DNA of 59,272 nucleotides from an uncultured Pseudomonas sp. (GTDB taxonomy: Bacteria > Pseudomonadota > Gammaproteobacteria > Pseudomonadales > Pseudomonadaceae). How positions within the stretch are numbered: position 1 is the stretch's first letter; each line of letters opens with the position of its first letter. This document shows, piece after piece, positions 30,685-39,228 of the stretch. Under the pieces are notes generated by a model. It was not told where the DNA came from and did not search any database. It saw only the letters and a list, made by a program, of their open reading frames with translations. The position numbers were made by a program, and so were the translations under genes. The stretch lies in contig NZ_CAMPHV010000034.1 in NCBI RefSeq assembly GCF_946886105.1, forward strand, positions 1-59,272. Direction: 5' to 3'.

Positions 30685-31995
30685 ATGACCGCTGCTATCG
30701 CCATCCGCCGACTCAACGCCGCCGATCAGGATTTCGCCCGTCATCTGGATCATCTGCTGAGCTGGGAAAGCGTCTCGGACGATGCGGTCAACCAGCGCGT
30801 GCTGGATATCATCAAGGCCGTGCGTGAGCGCGGTGATGCCGCCCTGGTCGAGTTCACCCAGAAGTTCGACGGACGCGAAGTCGCCGGCATGGCCGACCTG
30901 ATCCTGCCGCGCGAACGTCTGGAGTTGGCCCTGAGCCGCATCACCGCCGAGCAGCGTCAGGCGCTGGAAGTCGCCGCAGAGCGCGTGCGCAGCTACCACG
31001 AAAAGCAGAAACAGGATTCCTGGACCTACGCCGAGGCCGATGGCACCGTGCTCGGGCAGAAGGTCACGCCGCTCGATCGCGCCGGTCTGTACGTGCCGGG
31101 CGGTAAGGCCTCCTACCCGTCTTCGGTGCTGATGAACGCGATTCCAGCCAAGGTCGCAGGTGTGCCGGAAGTGGTGATGGTGGTGCCGACCCCGCGCGGC
31201 GAAATCAACGAGCTGGTGCTGGCTGCCGCCTGCATCGCCGGGGTCGACCGGGTATTCACCATCGGCGGCGCCCAGGCCGTGGCCGCGCTGGCCTATGGCA
31301 CTGAAAGCGTGCCGCCGGTGGACAAGATCGTCGGCCCCGGCAACATCTATGTCGCCACTGCCAAGCGTCACGTGTTCGGTAAGGTCGGCATCGACATGAT
31401 CGCCGGGCCCTCGGAAATCCTGGTGGTCTGCGATGGCCAGACCGACCCGGACTGGATCGCCATGGACCTGTTCTCCCAGGCCGAGCACGACGAGGACGCC
31501 CAGTCGATCCTGCTCAGCCCGGATGCCGCTTTCCTCGATCGCGTCGCCGCCAGCATCGCCAAACTGCTGCCGACCATGGAGCGCGCCGACATCATCCGTG
31601 CGTCCCTCGAAGCCCGTGGCGCGCTGATCCAGGTCGCCGATATGGCCCAGGCCATCATCGTTGCCAACCGTATCGCGCCGGAACACTTGGAGCTGTCGGT
31701 GGAAAATCCCGAGCAGTACCTGCCGCTGATCCGTCACGCCGGGGCGATCTTTATGGGCCGTTACACCGCCGAGGCTCTGGGCGATTACTGCGCAGGTCCC
31801 AATCACGTGCTGCCGACGTCCGGCACCGCGCGGTATTCCTCGCCGCTGGGCGTCTACGACTTCCAGAAACGCTCGTCGATCATCCATTGCTCGGCCGCCG
31901 GTGCGTCCGAGCTGGGCAAGACAGCGTCGGTGCTGGCCCGCGGCGAGTCGCTGACCGCCCACGCGCAGAGCGCCGAATATCGCATCAAGAGCTGA
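30685..31995 (+). CDS. hisD: Histidinol dehydrogenase HisD
   Basis: HisD oxidises L-histidinol to histidine in two NAD+-dependent steps and binds zinc. The start ATG at 30685 follows GAGG and gives [14 protein letters not shown]; two upstream in-frame ATGs are less likely. The 436-aa protein shows [18 protein letters not shown], the [12 protein letters not shown] loop, [10 protein letters not shown] and [15 protein letters not shown] with its zinc and catalytic histidines. A double-hairpin repeat separates it from hisC. Confidence 0.98.
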   Translation: MTAAIAIRRLNAADQDFARHLDHLLSWESVSDDAVNQRVLDIIKAVRERGDAALVEFTQKFDGREVAGMADLILPRERLELALSRITAEQRQALEVAAERVRSYHEKQKQDSWTYAEADGTVLGQKVTPLDRAGLYVPGGKASYPSSVLMNAIPAKVAGVPEVVMVVPTPRGEINELVLAAACIAGVDRVFTIGGAQAVAALAYGTESVPPVDKIVGPGNIYVATAKRHVFGKVGIDMIAGPSEILVVCDGQTDPDWIAMDLFSQAEHDEDAQSILLSPDAAFLDRVAASIAKLLPTMERADIIRASLEARGALIQVADMAQAIIVANRIAPEHLELSVENPEQYLPLIRHAGAIFMGRYTAEALGDYCAGPNHVLPTSGTARYSSPLGVYDFQKRSSIIHCSAAGASELGKTASVLARGESLTAHAQSAEYRIKS

Positions 31996-32005
31996 CGGCT
32001 GTTTT

Positions 32006-32076
32006 GTAGGGTGGACAACGCTTTGCTTGTCCACCGTTTTGTTTGGTGGAAAACGCTGCGCGGTTTTCCACCCTAC
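32006..32076. repeat. Double-hairpin repeat GTAGGGTGG..CCACCCTAC between hisD and hisC
   Basis: Outer arms GTAGGGTGG (32006-32014) and CCACCCTAC (32068-32076) enclose two hairpins. The first is GTGGACAA..TTGTCCAC (32011-32034). The second is GGTGGAAAAC..GTTTTCCACC (about 32045-32072). The whole 71-base unit can fold as a two-lobed cruciform. It sits within the his operon and is a likely mRNA-processing or stability element as well as a dispersed repeat. Confidence 0.8.
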
Positions 32077-32109
32077 GCAAATCGAACGAATTCGAGGAGA
32101 GAAGGGCAG

Positions 32110-33162
32110 ATGAGCAAATTCTGGAGCCCCTTCGTTAAAGACCTGGTGCCCTACGTACCGGGTGAGCAGCCGAAACTGGCCAAGCTGGTCAAGCTCAATA
32201 CCAACGAGAACCCTTATGGCCCGTCGCCCAAGGCGTTGGCCGCGATGCAGGCCGAGCTGGGCGATAGCCTGCGCCTGTACCCGGACCCCAATGGCGAGCG
32301 CCTCAAGCAGGCGGTGGCCGACTACTACGACGTGCGGCCCGATCAGGTGTTCGTCGGCAACGGTTCCGACGAGGTGCTGGCGCATGCCTTTCACGGCCTG
32401 TTCCAGCACGACAAACCGCTGCTGTTCCCGGATATCAGCTACAGCTTCTACCCCGTGTATTGCGGCCTCTACGGCATCGCCTCGGAGGCGATCGCCCTGG
32501 ACGAGCAGTTCCAGATTCGCGTCGAAGACTATGCGCGGCCCAATGGCGGCATCGTCTTCCCCAACCCCAATGCGCCGACCGGTTGTGTGCTGGCGCTCGA
32601 TGCCATCGAGCAGTTGTTGGCGGCCAACCCGGATTCGGTGGTGCTGGTGGACGAGGCTTATATCGACTTCGGCGGCCAGAGTGCCATCGCGCTGGTGGAT
32701 AAATACCCGAACCTGCTGGTCAGCCAGACGCTGTCCAAGTCGCGCTCGTTGGCCGGTTTGCGCGTCGGTTTCGCCGTCGGCCACCCGGATCTGATCGAAG
32801 CGTTGGAGCGGATCAAGAACAGCTTCAACTCCTACCCGCTCGATCGCCTGGCGATTGCCGGTGCCGCCGCTGCGTTCGAGGATCGCGACTACTTCGAGCA
32901 GACCTGTCGCCAGGTTATCGAAAGCCGCGAAGGCGTGGTTGCCGGTTTGCAGGCCTTGGGCTTCGAGGTGCTGCCATCGGCCGCCAACTTCGTTTTCGCC
33001 CGTCATCCGCACAAGGATGCCGCGACCCTGGCTGCTGGCCTGCGCGAGCAGGGGGTGATAGTGCGGCATTTCAAGCAGGCGCGGATCGCCCAATTTCTAC
33101 GCATCAGCATCGGTGCGCCGGAGCAGAATCAGGCGTTGTTGGACGCTCTGCAAGGGTTGTAG
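32110..33162 (+). CDS. hisC: Histidinol-phosphate aminotransferase HisC
   Basis: HisC is the PLP-dependent aminotransferase making histidinol phosphate. The 350-aa product starts [20 protein letters not shown] after GAGGAGAG. It has [15 protein letters not shown], the aspartate region [11 protein letters not shown], the PLP lysine in [17 protein letters not shown] and the C-terminal [19 protein letters not shown]. It closes the hisG-hisD-hisC block; a hairpin terminator follows. Confidence 0.97.
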   Translation: MSKFWSPFVKDLVPYVPGEQPKLAKLVKLNTNENPYGPSPKALAAMQAELGDSLRLYPDPNGERLKQAVADYYDVRPDQVFVGNGSDEVLAHAFHGLFQHDKPLLFPDISYSFYPVYCGLYGIASEAIALDEQFQIRVEDYARPNGGIVFPNPNAPTGCVLALDAIEQLLAANPDSVVLVDEAYIDFGGQSAIALVDKYPNLLVSQTLSKSRSLAGLRVGFAVGHPDLIEALERIKNSFNSYPLDRLAIAGAAAAFEDRDYFEQTCRQVIESREGVVAGLQALGFEVLPSAANFVFARHPHKDAATLAAGLREQGVIVRHFKQARIAQFLRISIGAPEQNQALLDALQGL

Positions 33163-33179
33163 TCGTATTCGCTATCTGC

Positions 33180-33200
33180 CCCGGATTACATCCGGGCTAC
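33180..33200. repeat. Single CCCGGAT..ATCCGGG palindrome, related to the rlpA repeat
   Basis: CCCGGAT (33180-33186) and ATCCGGG (33190-33196) followed by CTAC match one arm of the repeat at 684-737. It lies between the hisC stop and its terminator. Confidence 0.65.
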
Positions 33201-33202
33201 GT

Positions 33203-33232
33203 AAAAGCCGGCCCCGCAGCGCCGGCTTTTTA
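33203..33232. terminator. Bidirectional terminator between hisC and the DUF4198 gene
   Basis: AAAAGCCGGC (33203-33212) and GCCGGCTTTT (33221-33230) form a stable stem with an 8-base loop and T-runs readable on both strands. It can end hisC and the convergent DUF4198 gene. Confidence 0.8.
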
Positions 33233-33241
33233 TTGCGCGCG

Positions 33242-33958
33242 TTACTCGCTGTGGGCTTCGCCGAGGAAGGTCAGGGAGGCGAACAGGCCGCGGGTTTCGA
33301 TATCCGGGTCGTTGGCCACCGGCAAGTAGGTTTCGGCGGCGATGATATTCAGCCCTTCGTTACGCACCTCGATCTGTGCACGCCCTTCGGCGTCGGTCTT
33401 GGCGCTGATCTGGTGCGGGGCGCCGCGGTAGTCGCCGATCAGTTCGATGCCCTCGGCGGGTTTGCCGTCGACCAGCACGCGCACCGGCAGCAGCTTGCCG
33501 ACGCCGACTTCGAGCGGATCGGCTTCCGGGACTATGACCATCTTCAGCTGATCCAGTGCCGGCAGCTTGGTGCCTTCGCTGTAGACCGCCAGGCTGTATT
33601 TGAAGGTGTGCAGGGACTCGGTCGAAGTGGGCACCTTGCTGCGTCCTTCGTTAATCCACTTCTTGTCCGGGGTCAGCGACCAGGGGCCGTTATCCAGGGC
33701 CACGGCGACCACGGCCGGTGGGTTCAGCGGCTCCAGGCGAGCATGGTCGTCCAGGCGCTTGACCGTGACTGGAATCATTTTGCCATGGCTGTCATAAGCC
33801 CAGGCGCCGCTGATCTTCTCGGCTTTGAAAGCATTGTCCTCGGCGCCATGGCCATAGATGGTTTCTATATTGCCGCGACGTTGTTCGGTCCACAGGCCGT
33901 GAGCGTCGACCTGGCCGATAAACAGGGCGGCGGCGAGTAGGGGGAAGAGTTTTTTCAT
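33242..33958 (-). CDS. DUF4198 periplasmic protein, putative metal-uptake partner of a TonB receptor
   Basis: This 238-aa protein has a clear signal peptide (MKKLFPLLAAALFIGQVDA); cleavage after VDA would leave a mature N-terminus beginning His-Gly-Leu-Trp. The rest is beta-rich, with a C-terminal Ig-like/CNA-B-type segment (VRVLVDGKPAEGIELIG to TDAEGRAQIEVRNEG). That layout matches DUF4198 (NikK-like) proteins, which accompany metal transporters. It starts 16 bases after the TonB receptor stop, so the two form an operon under the Zur-like operator at 36075. The substrate is unknown; zinc, cobalt or nickel handling is inferred from family and context. Confidence 0.75.
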   Translation of the reverse strand: MKKLFPLLAAALFIGQVDAHGLWTEQRRGNIETIYGHGAEDNAFKAEKISGAWAYDSHGKMIPVTVKRLDDHARLEPLNPPAVVAVALDNGPWSLTPDKKWINEGRSKVPTSTESLHTFKYSLAVYSEGTKLPALDQLKMVIVPEADPLEVGVGKLLPVRVLVDGKPAEGIELIGDYRGAPHQISAKTDAEGRAQIEVRNEGLNIIAAETYLPVANDPDIETRGLFASLTFLGEAHSE

Positions 33959-33974
33959 GAGAGGCTCCTTGGTT

Positions 33975-36050
33975 TTACAGATCGAGTGACAGGCTGAGGT
34001 TGAGGTTGCGCGGATCTCCCGGCATGACCCACACGCTGTTGAACGAGCGTTCGTAGTACTTGCGGTTGAAGGCGTTGTTGAGGTTCAGGCCCACGCGCAG
34101 GTTCTTGCTGGCCTGGTAGTGGGCGAGCAGGTCGACGGTGGTGTAGGCCGGTAGTTCGAAGTTGCTACCGGATTGGCCGGAGCGATCGCCGACATAGTTG
34201 ATGGCGGCGCCGATGTCCGAGCCCCGCAGCCAGCCATTCTGAAACTCGTACACGCCCAGCAGGCTGCCGCTATGCTGCGGTACGCCGAGCAAGCGGCTGC
34301 CTTTAGGCAAGGTATTGTCCTTGGTCACCTCGGCGTCGATATAGGCATAGGCGCCGATCACCCGTAGCGCATCGCTGAGTTGACCGCTGAACTGCATGTC
34401 GAGGCCCTGGCTGCGGGCCTGACCTGCGGCGATGCTGTCGCCGGGGTTGTTTGGATCCGCAGTCAGCACGTTTTCCTTGTCGATCTGGAACAGCGCTACT
34501 GTGGCGCCGAGGCGACTGTCGAACAGGTCAAGCTTGAGCCCTGTCTCGTAGCCGATGCCTTTCTCCGGTTTGAATACCGTGCCCTGACCACTGATGCCGT
34601 TGGGTTTGAACGAGGTAGATGCGTTGGCGAAAACCCCCACTTGCGGGGTCAGCTGATACAGCAGGCCGGCGCGCGGGGTTGCGACTTCCTTGTGTTGCTC
34701 ATTGCTTACCCCGGTGCTGCGGTTCAGCGCGGTTTGTTCGAAGCGCTCCAGGCGCACGCCAAGCAGACCGTTCAGGCGCTCGCTGAAGGTGATCTGATCT
34801 TGCAGGTTGAGGGAGTAGCTCTCGACATGCTCGAAGAAATCATTGGGGTTGACGATGGCGGGCTTGGGCTGGCCGTACACCGGGTTATATATGTCCTGTC
34901 CGTAGCCGAGCGAGGTGACGCTTTGCGGGTATTTCTGGCTGTTGCGGTAGTTCTCATACTCCAGACCGATGAGTGGCTGGTGTCGCCAACTGCCAACGCT
35001 GAAGTCGCCGTGCAGTTCCGCCTGGGTGATGCTGTTGTTCCATTCGAAGTTGCGTTGACGGTAGAAGCGGCTGACTTCGCTGCCGATCAGGCGTGATGGC
35101 TCGGAGCTGTCGCCTTGCAGGGTGCCTTGGGCATAGTGGTTGGCAAGCCGCAGCTTCCAGGTATCGCTCAACAGGTGTTCGAGGCTGAGTTGAAGCATCT
35201 GGTTGTTGTTGTGGATTTCCCCGTCGTTGGGCTCCCCGAGAAAGGTGGAGCGCTGCACCGAGCCGAGTTGATTGTCGAAGGCCGGAATACCTCGGTCGAA
35301 CACCGATTCGGTGCGGGAGAACTCGCTTTCGAGCAACACGCGGGTATCCGGGCTGATCTGCCAGCTGAACGACGGGCTGATGATCTGCCGCTCGCTGCCG
35401 ACGTGATCGCGAAAGCTCTGGTTGTCCTCTAGCGCCAGGTTAACCCGGGACAGGAGCGAACCATCCTCGTTAAGCGGGGTGTTTACATCGAGGCTGGTGC
35501 GGTAGCGATCCCAGCTGCCGGCGCTGGCGGCGAACCGGGTAAAGGCCTCAGTCTGAGGCTTCTTGGTGACGATATTGATCATGCCGCCGGGGTCGCCTCG
35601 GCCATAGAGGCTGGCAGCCGGACCCTTGAGTACCTCGATACGTTCTATGCCGGAAGCGTCGGGGGCGCTGTAACTGCCGCGGTTGACGGCGAAGCCGTTC
35701 TTGTACAACTCGCCTGTGGTGAAGCCGCGTACGCTGTATCCGTAGAGGGTCAGGCCGCCGAAATTGTTCTGCCTGGACACGCCGCCGGCGAAGTCCAGGG
35801 CGCGATCGATACGGGTTGTGTTGAGATCCTCCAGCACTTGGGCAGGCACCACGCTGATCGCCTGGGGGATCTCACTGAGCGGAGTGTCGGTTTTCGTCGC
35901 ACTGCTGGAGCGTGTAGCGCGGTAGCCCTGTACGGGGCCGTCGGCAGCTTCTGTCGGCGCAGTGATGACGCTGTCGCGGAGTTGGACTGGGGTATCGGCC
36001 AGCGCACCTGGGGCGAGTAGGCTGGCGGCTAAAGCAAGGACTGGGCGCAA
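33975..36050 (-). CDS. TonB-dependent outer-membrane receptor (siderophore-receptor family), probably Zur-controlled
   Basis: The 691-aa product starts at TTG 36050 (GAGAGGAA upstream) with a signal peptide ending GALADTPVQL. A plug domain follows (about residues 35-145: LSEIPQAISVVPAQVLEDLN, then GYSVRGFTTGELYKNGF and VLKGPAASLYGRGDPGGMIN). The rest is a 22-strand barrel ending MPGDPRNLNLSLSLDL. There is no N-terminal signalling (STN) domain, so it is not a FecA-type transducer. Family tools would call it a siderophore receptor. The operator just upstream looks like Zur, not Fur, and the next gene is DUF4198, so a zinc or other metal complex is a better guess. The pair interrupts an otherwise conserved hisC-algW junction. 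Confidence 0.9.
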   Translation of the reverse strand: MRPVLALAASLLAPGALADTPVQLRDSVITAPTEAADGPVQGYRATRSSSATKTDTPLSEIPQAISVVPAQVLEDLNTTRIDRALDFAGGVSRQNNFGGLTLYGYSVRGFTTGELYKNGFAVNRGSYSAPDASGIERIEVLKGPAASLYGRGDPGGMINIVTKKPQTEAFTRFAASAGSWDRYRTSLDVNTPLNEDGSLLSRVNLALEDNQSFRDHVGSERQIISPSFSWQISPDTRVLLESEFSRTESVFDRGIPAFDNQLGSVQRSTFLGEPNDGEIHNNNQMLQLSLEHLLSDTWKLRLANHYAQGTLQGDSSEPSRLIGSEVSRFYRQRNFEWNNSITQAELHGDFSVGSWRHQPLIGLEYENYRNSQKYPQSVTSLGYGQDIYNPVYGQPKPAIVNPNDFFEHVESYSLNLQDQITFSERLNGLLGVRLERFEQTALNRSTGVSNEQHKEVATPRAGLLYQLTPQVGVFANASTSFKPNGISGQGTVFKPEKGIGYETGLKLDLFDSRLGATVALFQIDKENVLTADPNNPGDSIAAGQARSQGLDMQFSGQLSDALRVIGAYAYIDAEVTKDNTLPKGSRLLGVPQHSGSLLGVYEFQNGWLRGSDIGAAINYVGDRSGQSGSNFELPAYTTVDLLAHYQASKNLRVGLNLNNAFNRKYYERSFNSVWVMPGDPRNLNLSLSLDL

Positions 36051-36074
36051 GGCAGGGGTTCCTCTCTCGTTTGT

Positions 36075-36097
36075 TTAATGTAATAACATAACATTAA
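36075..36097 (-). promoter_or_regulatory. Zur-like operator upstream of the TonB receptor
   Basis: A 23-base AT-rich palindrome begins TTAATGT and ends ACATTAA. Its core AATGTAATAACATAACATT (36077-36095) matches 17 of 19 positions of the Zur consensus AATGTTATAATATAACATT as I recall it for gammaproteobacteria. It lies 25 bases before the receptor start in an otherwise GC-rich region. It does not resemble the Fur box GATAATGATAATCATTATC. Confidence 0.7.
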
Positions 36098-36138
36098 TAA
36101 ATGAGAAGAGTTACCATTCATTCGGTCTGATGGCGATT

Positions 36139-37284
36139 TTAGCTGCCGCTGGCTGGCGGTCGTACGCCGATTTCTGCTGTCAGTTCCATCCGCTTGCCGT
36201 TGCGCATGATCTCGATGCGGATCTTCTCGCCCGGTTTGGCTTGCGCTACCTGGTTCATCGAGCGGCGGCCGTCGCCGGCGGGTTGGCCGTCGATATTGAG
36301 GATCAGGTCGCCCGGTTGCAGGCCGGCTTTCTGTGCTGGGCCGTCGCGGTAGATACCGGCGACGACGATGCCTGGACGGCCTTCCAGGCCGAAGGATTCC
36401 GCCAGCTCGGGGGTCAGCGGTTGTACCTCGATGCCCAGCCAGCCGCGGATCACCTGGCCGTTTTCGATGATCGCGCGCATGACTTCCAGCGCCAGTTTCA
36501 CCGGGATGGCGAAACCGATGCCCTGCGAGCCGCCGGAGCGGGAGAAGATCGCCGTGTTGATGCCGACCAGATCGCCATGGGCATCGATCAGGGCGCCGCC
36601 CGAGTTGCCGGGGTTGATCGCCGCATCGGTCTGGATGAAGTCTTCGTAGGTATTGAGGCCCAGCTGATTGCGCCCGGTGGCGCTGATAATGCCCATGGTC
36701 ACGGTTTGGCCGACGCCGAAGGGGTTGCCGATGGCCAGGGTTACGTCGCCGATCTTGATGTTGTCCGAGCGGCCCAGGGTAATCGCCGGCAGATCTGCTA
36801 GGTCGATCTTCAAGACCGCCAGATCGGTTTCCGGGTCGCTGCCGATCACCCTCGCCAGGGTTTCGCGGCCGTCCTTGAGCGCCACGACTATCTGATCGGC
36901 GCCGCTGACCACGTGGTTATTGGTCAGCAGGTAACCTTCCGAGCTCATGATCACCGCCGAGCCCAGGCTGGATTCCATGCGGCGTTGTTTGGGCAGGTTA
37001 TCGCCGAAGAACTTGCGGAACTGCGGGTCCTCGAACAACGGATGGGTGGGCTTGTTGGCGAATTTGGTGCTGTAGAGGTTGGCGACCGCGGGGGAGGCTG
37101 TATCCACGGCGCGGGCGTAGGACACCGGGCCGTCCTGGCTGCGGCTGTAGACCGGCGCCTGGCGCAGTTGCACGTCATGGGCCGGCAGGCCGACCCATTG
37201 CGGGTAATACTGGATAACCAATAACGCCAGCAATACGCCTACCAGCAGGGGCCAGCCGAGAAAACGCAGGGCCTTGAGCATCAA
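36139..37284 (-). CDS. algW: Periplasmic serine protease AlgW (DegS-like)
   Basis: AlgW is the stress-sensing protease that makes the first cut in the anti-sigma factor MucA, releasing AlgU (sigma-22). The 381-aa protein has an N-terminal anchor helix (LGWPLLVGVLLALLVIQYYP). Its trypsin-like domain has the triad H124 (TNNHVVSGAD), D154 (PETDLAVLKID) and S228 (NPGNSGGALID). One PDZ domain (about residues 275-370, RGWLGIEVQPLTPELAESFG) senses misfolded outer-membrane proteins. It is one-PDZ, like DegS and unlike DegP. All catalytic residues are present. Confidence 0.95.
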   Translation of the reverse strand: MMLKALRFLGWPLLVGVLLALLVIQYYPQWVGLPAHDVQLRQAPVYSRSQDGPVSYARAVDTASPAVANLYSTKFANKPTHPLFEDPQFRKFFGDNLPKQRRMESSLGSAVIMSSEGYLLTNNHVVSGADQIVVALKDGRETLARVIGSDPETDLAVLKIDLADLPAITLGRSDNIKIGDVTLAIGNPFGVGQTVTMGIISATGRNQLGLNTYEDFIQTDAAINPGNSGGALIDAHGDLVGINTAIFSRSGGSQGIGFAIPVKLALEVMRAIIENGQVIRGWLGIEVQPLTPELAESFGLEGRPGIVVAGIYRDGPAQKAGLQPGDLILNIDGQPAGDGRRSMNQVAQAKPGEKIRIEIMRNGKRMELTAEIGVRPPASGS

Positions 37285-37333
37285 TCGAATCCTGAGGGTT
37301 GCGAGGGCCGACTAAGCCCCTTTAAGGTGCGCC

Positions 37334-37362
37334 ATTATAGAAGGCCGGGTCGCAATAAAGCA
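37334..37362 (-). promoter_or_regulatory. Candidate algW promoter
   Basis: A perfect TATAAT lies on the minus strand at 37339-37334, 50 bases before the algW start. I see no good -35 match at 17-18 bases, so an alternative sigma factor or activator is possible. Confidence 0.4.
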
Positions 37363-37392
37363 GCGGCTTCAACCAACGTTTGAGGAATAACC

Positions 37393-38151
37393 ATGGCCAT
37401 TGCCCTCACAACTTTGCAGGAAGAAGCCGACCGCTACTTGAATAGCGGGCGTATCAACGACTACTGCCCCAATGGCTTGCAGGTGGAAGGCCGCCCCCAG
37501 GTGCGCCGGATCGTCAGCGGGGTGACCGCCAGCCAGGCGTTGATCGATGCCGCGGTGGAAGCCGAGGCCGATGTGCTGCTGGTGCACCATGGTTACTTCT
37601 GGAAGGGTGAGAACCCCTGTGTCGTCGGCATGAAACAGCGCCGCCTGAAAACCTTGCTGGCCAACGATATCAGCTTGTTGGCCTATCATCTGCCCCTGGA
37701 TCTGCACCCGGAGGTGGGTAACAACGTGCAGTTGGCCGCGCAGCTGGGCATCACCGTCGAAGGCGCGCTGGAGCCGGACAACCCGCGTACCGTCGGCCTG
37801 CTCGGCTCCCTCGGCGAGGCCATGAGCGCGCGCGATTTCGCCCGGCGGGTGCGGGAGACGCTGGGCCGCGAGCCCTTGCTGGTCGATAGCGGCCAGATGA
37901 TCCGACGGGTCGGCTGGTGCACCGGTGGCGGTCAGGGTTATATCGACCAGGCCATCGCCGCCGGGGTCGATCTGTATCTGACCGGCGAGGCTTCCGAGCA
38001 GACCTTCCACAGCGCGAGGGAAAACGGCATCAGCTTTATCGCCGCGGGCCATCACGCCACCGAGCGCTACGGCGTGCAGGCATTGGGCGATTATCTGGCT
38101 CGGCACTTCGCCCTCGAACACCTGTTTATCGATTGCCCGAATCCAATTTAG
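37393..38151 (+). CDS. NIF3/YbgI-family dinuclear metal-centre protein
   Basis: This 252-aa protein belongs to the widely conserved NIF3 family, toroidal hexamers with a di-metal site whose reaction is unsettled; GTP cyclohydrolase-related roles have been proposed. Metal-ligand motifs are LLVHHGYFWKGEN near residue 75 and the C-terminal FIAAGHHATERYGVQAL. It starts ATGGCCATTGCC after a GAGG-type site and is divergent from algW, as I recall for PAO1. Family is certain, function is not. Confidence 0.93.
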   Translation: MAIALTTLQEEADRYLNSGRINDYCPNGLQVEGRPQVRRIVSGVTASQALIDAAVEAEADVLLVHHGYFWKGENPCVVGMKQRRLKTLLANDISLLAYHLPLDLHPEVGNNVQLAAQLGITVEGALEPDNPRTVGLLGSLGEAMSARDFARRVRETLGREPLLVDSGQMIRRVGWCTGGGQGYIDQAIAAGVDLYLTGEASEQTFHSARENGISFIAAGHHATERYGVQALGDYLARHFALEHLFIDCPNPI

Positions 38152-38200
38152 ATATATCGAACCAGACGCGCCGGGAACCTGATGTTCGGCCGATATAAAG

Positions 38201-38256
38201 CTAGATCGTTTCGGTCTAGATAGCCTCCTGAATAGAAGCTGGCGCTGTGCTAGAGT
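38201..38256 (+). promoter_or_regulatory. Candidate cysD promoter region with small palindrome
   Basis: A small inverted repeat CTAGA..TCTAG lies at 38201-38219, and a TAGAGT -10-like box at 38251-38256 precedes cysD by 55 bases. The -35 position is poor (CTGAAT), as expected for an activator-dependent promoter. CysB control is inferred from the pathway, not from a clear CysB site. Confidence 0.3.
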
Positions 38257-38309
38257 GCGCGCTCGTCCACGGCCCGCCGGCCCAATTACACAGCAATTCG
38301 TGAGTAGCC

Positions 38310-39227
38310 ATGCTCGATAAACTGACCCACCTGAAACAGCTGGAGGCGGAAAGTATCCACATCATTCGTGAAGTGGCCGCCGAATTCGACAACCCGGTAA
38401 TGCTTTATTCCATCGGTAAAGACTCCGCCGTGATGCTGCATCTGGCGCGCAAGGCGTTCTTTCCGGGCAAGCTGCCGTTCCCGGTGATGCACGTCGACAC
38501 CCGTTGGAAGTTTCAGGAGATGTACCGCTTCCGCGAGAAAATGGTCAGCGAGTACGGCCTGGACCTGATCACCCACATCAACCCCGATGGCGTGGCCCAG
38601 GACATGAACCCCTTCACCTATGGTAGTGCCAAGCACACCGACGTGATGAAGACCGAAGGCTTGAAGCAAGCTTTGGATAAATACGGTTTCGACGCGGCTT
38701 TCGGCGGCGCCCGTCGCGACGAGGAAAAGTCCCGGGCCAAGGAGCGCGTCTACTCCTTCCGCGACAGCAAGCACCGCTGGGACCCGAAGAATCAGCGTCC
38801 CGAGTTGTGGAACGTATACAACGGCAAGGTCAAGAAGGGCGAGTCGATCCGCGTATTCCCGCTGTCGAACTGGACCGAGCTGGATATCTGGCAATACATC
38901 TATCTGGAGCAGATCCCGATCGTGCCGCTGTACTTCGCCGCCGAGCGCGATGTGATCGAGAAGAACGGCACTCTGATCATGATCGATGACGAACGCATCC
39001 TCGAGCATCTGTCGGACGAAGAAAAAGCGCGCATCACCAAGAAGATGGTGCGTTTCCGTACGCTCGGCTGCTACCCGCTGACCGGTGCGGTGGAGTCCAC
39101 GGCAACCAGCCTGACCGACATCATTCAGGAGATGCTCCTGACTCGAACGTCCGAGCGGCAAGGGCGCGTTATCGACCACGATGCCGCCGGTTCGATGGAA
39201 GAGAAAAAACGTCAGGGGTATTTTTAA
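38310..39227 (+). CDS. cysD: Sulfate adenylyltransferase subunit 2 CysD
   Basis: CysD is the catalytic ATP-sulfurylase subunit, forming APS from sulfate and ATP. The 305-aa PP-loop protein has [35 protein letters not shown] and the conserved [17 protein letters not shown] motif. The C-terminus ends [10 protein letters not shown], typical of the family. It is two bases upstream of cysNC. Confidence 0.98.
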   Translation: MLDKLTHLKQLEAESIHIIREVAAEFDNPVMLYSIGKDSAVMLHLARKAFFPGKLPFPVMHVDTRWKFQEMYRFREKMVSEYGLDLITHINPDGVAQDMNPFTYGSAKHTDVMKTEGLKQALDKYGFDAAFGGARRDEEKSRAKERVYSFRDSKHRWDPKNQRPELWNVYNGKVKKGESIRVFPLSNWTELDIWQYIYLEQIPIVPLYFAAERDVIEKNGTLIMIDDERILEHLSDEEKARITKKMVRFRTLGCYPLTGAVESTATSLTDIIQEMLLTRTSERQGRVIDHDAAGSMEEKKRQGYF

Positions 39228-39228
39228 G

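Noticed and set aside
30646..33093. 815-aa minus-strand frame across hisD and hisC
   Set aside because: Spans two well-supported opposite-strand genes and reads as His/Gln/Gly-rich shadow sequence.
36075..36097. Fur box before the TonB receptor
   Set aside because: The palindrome lacks GATAAT-type hexamers and fits the Zur pattern better.
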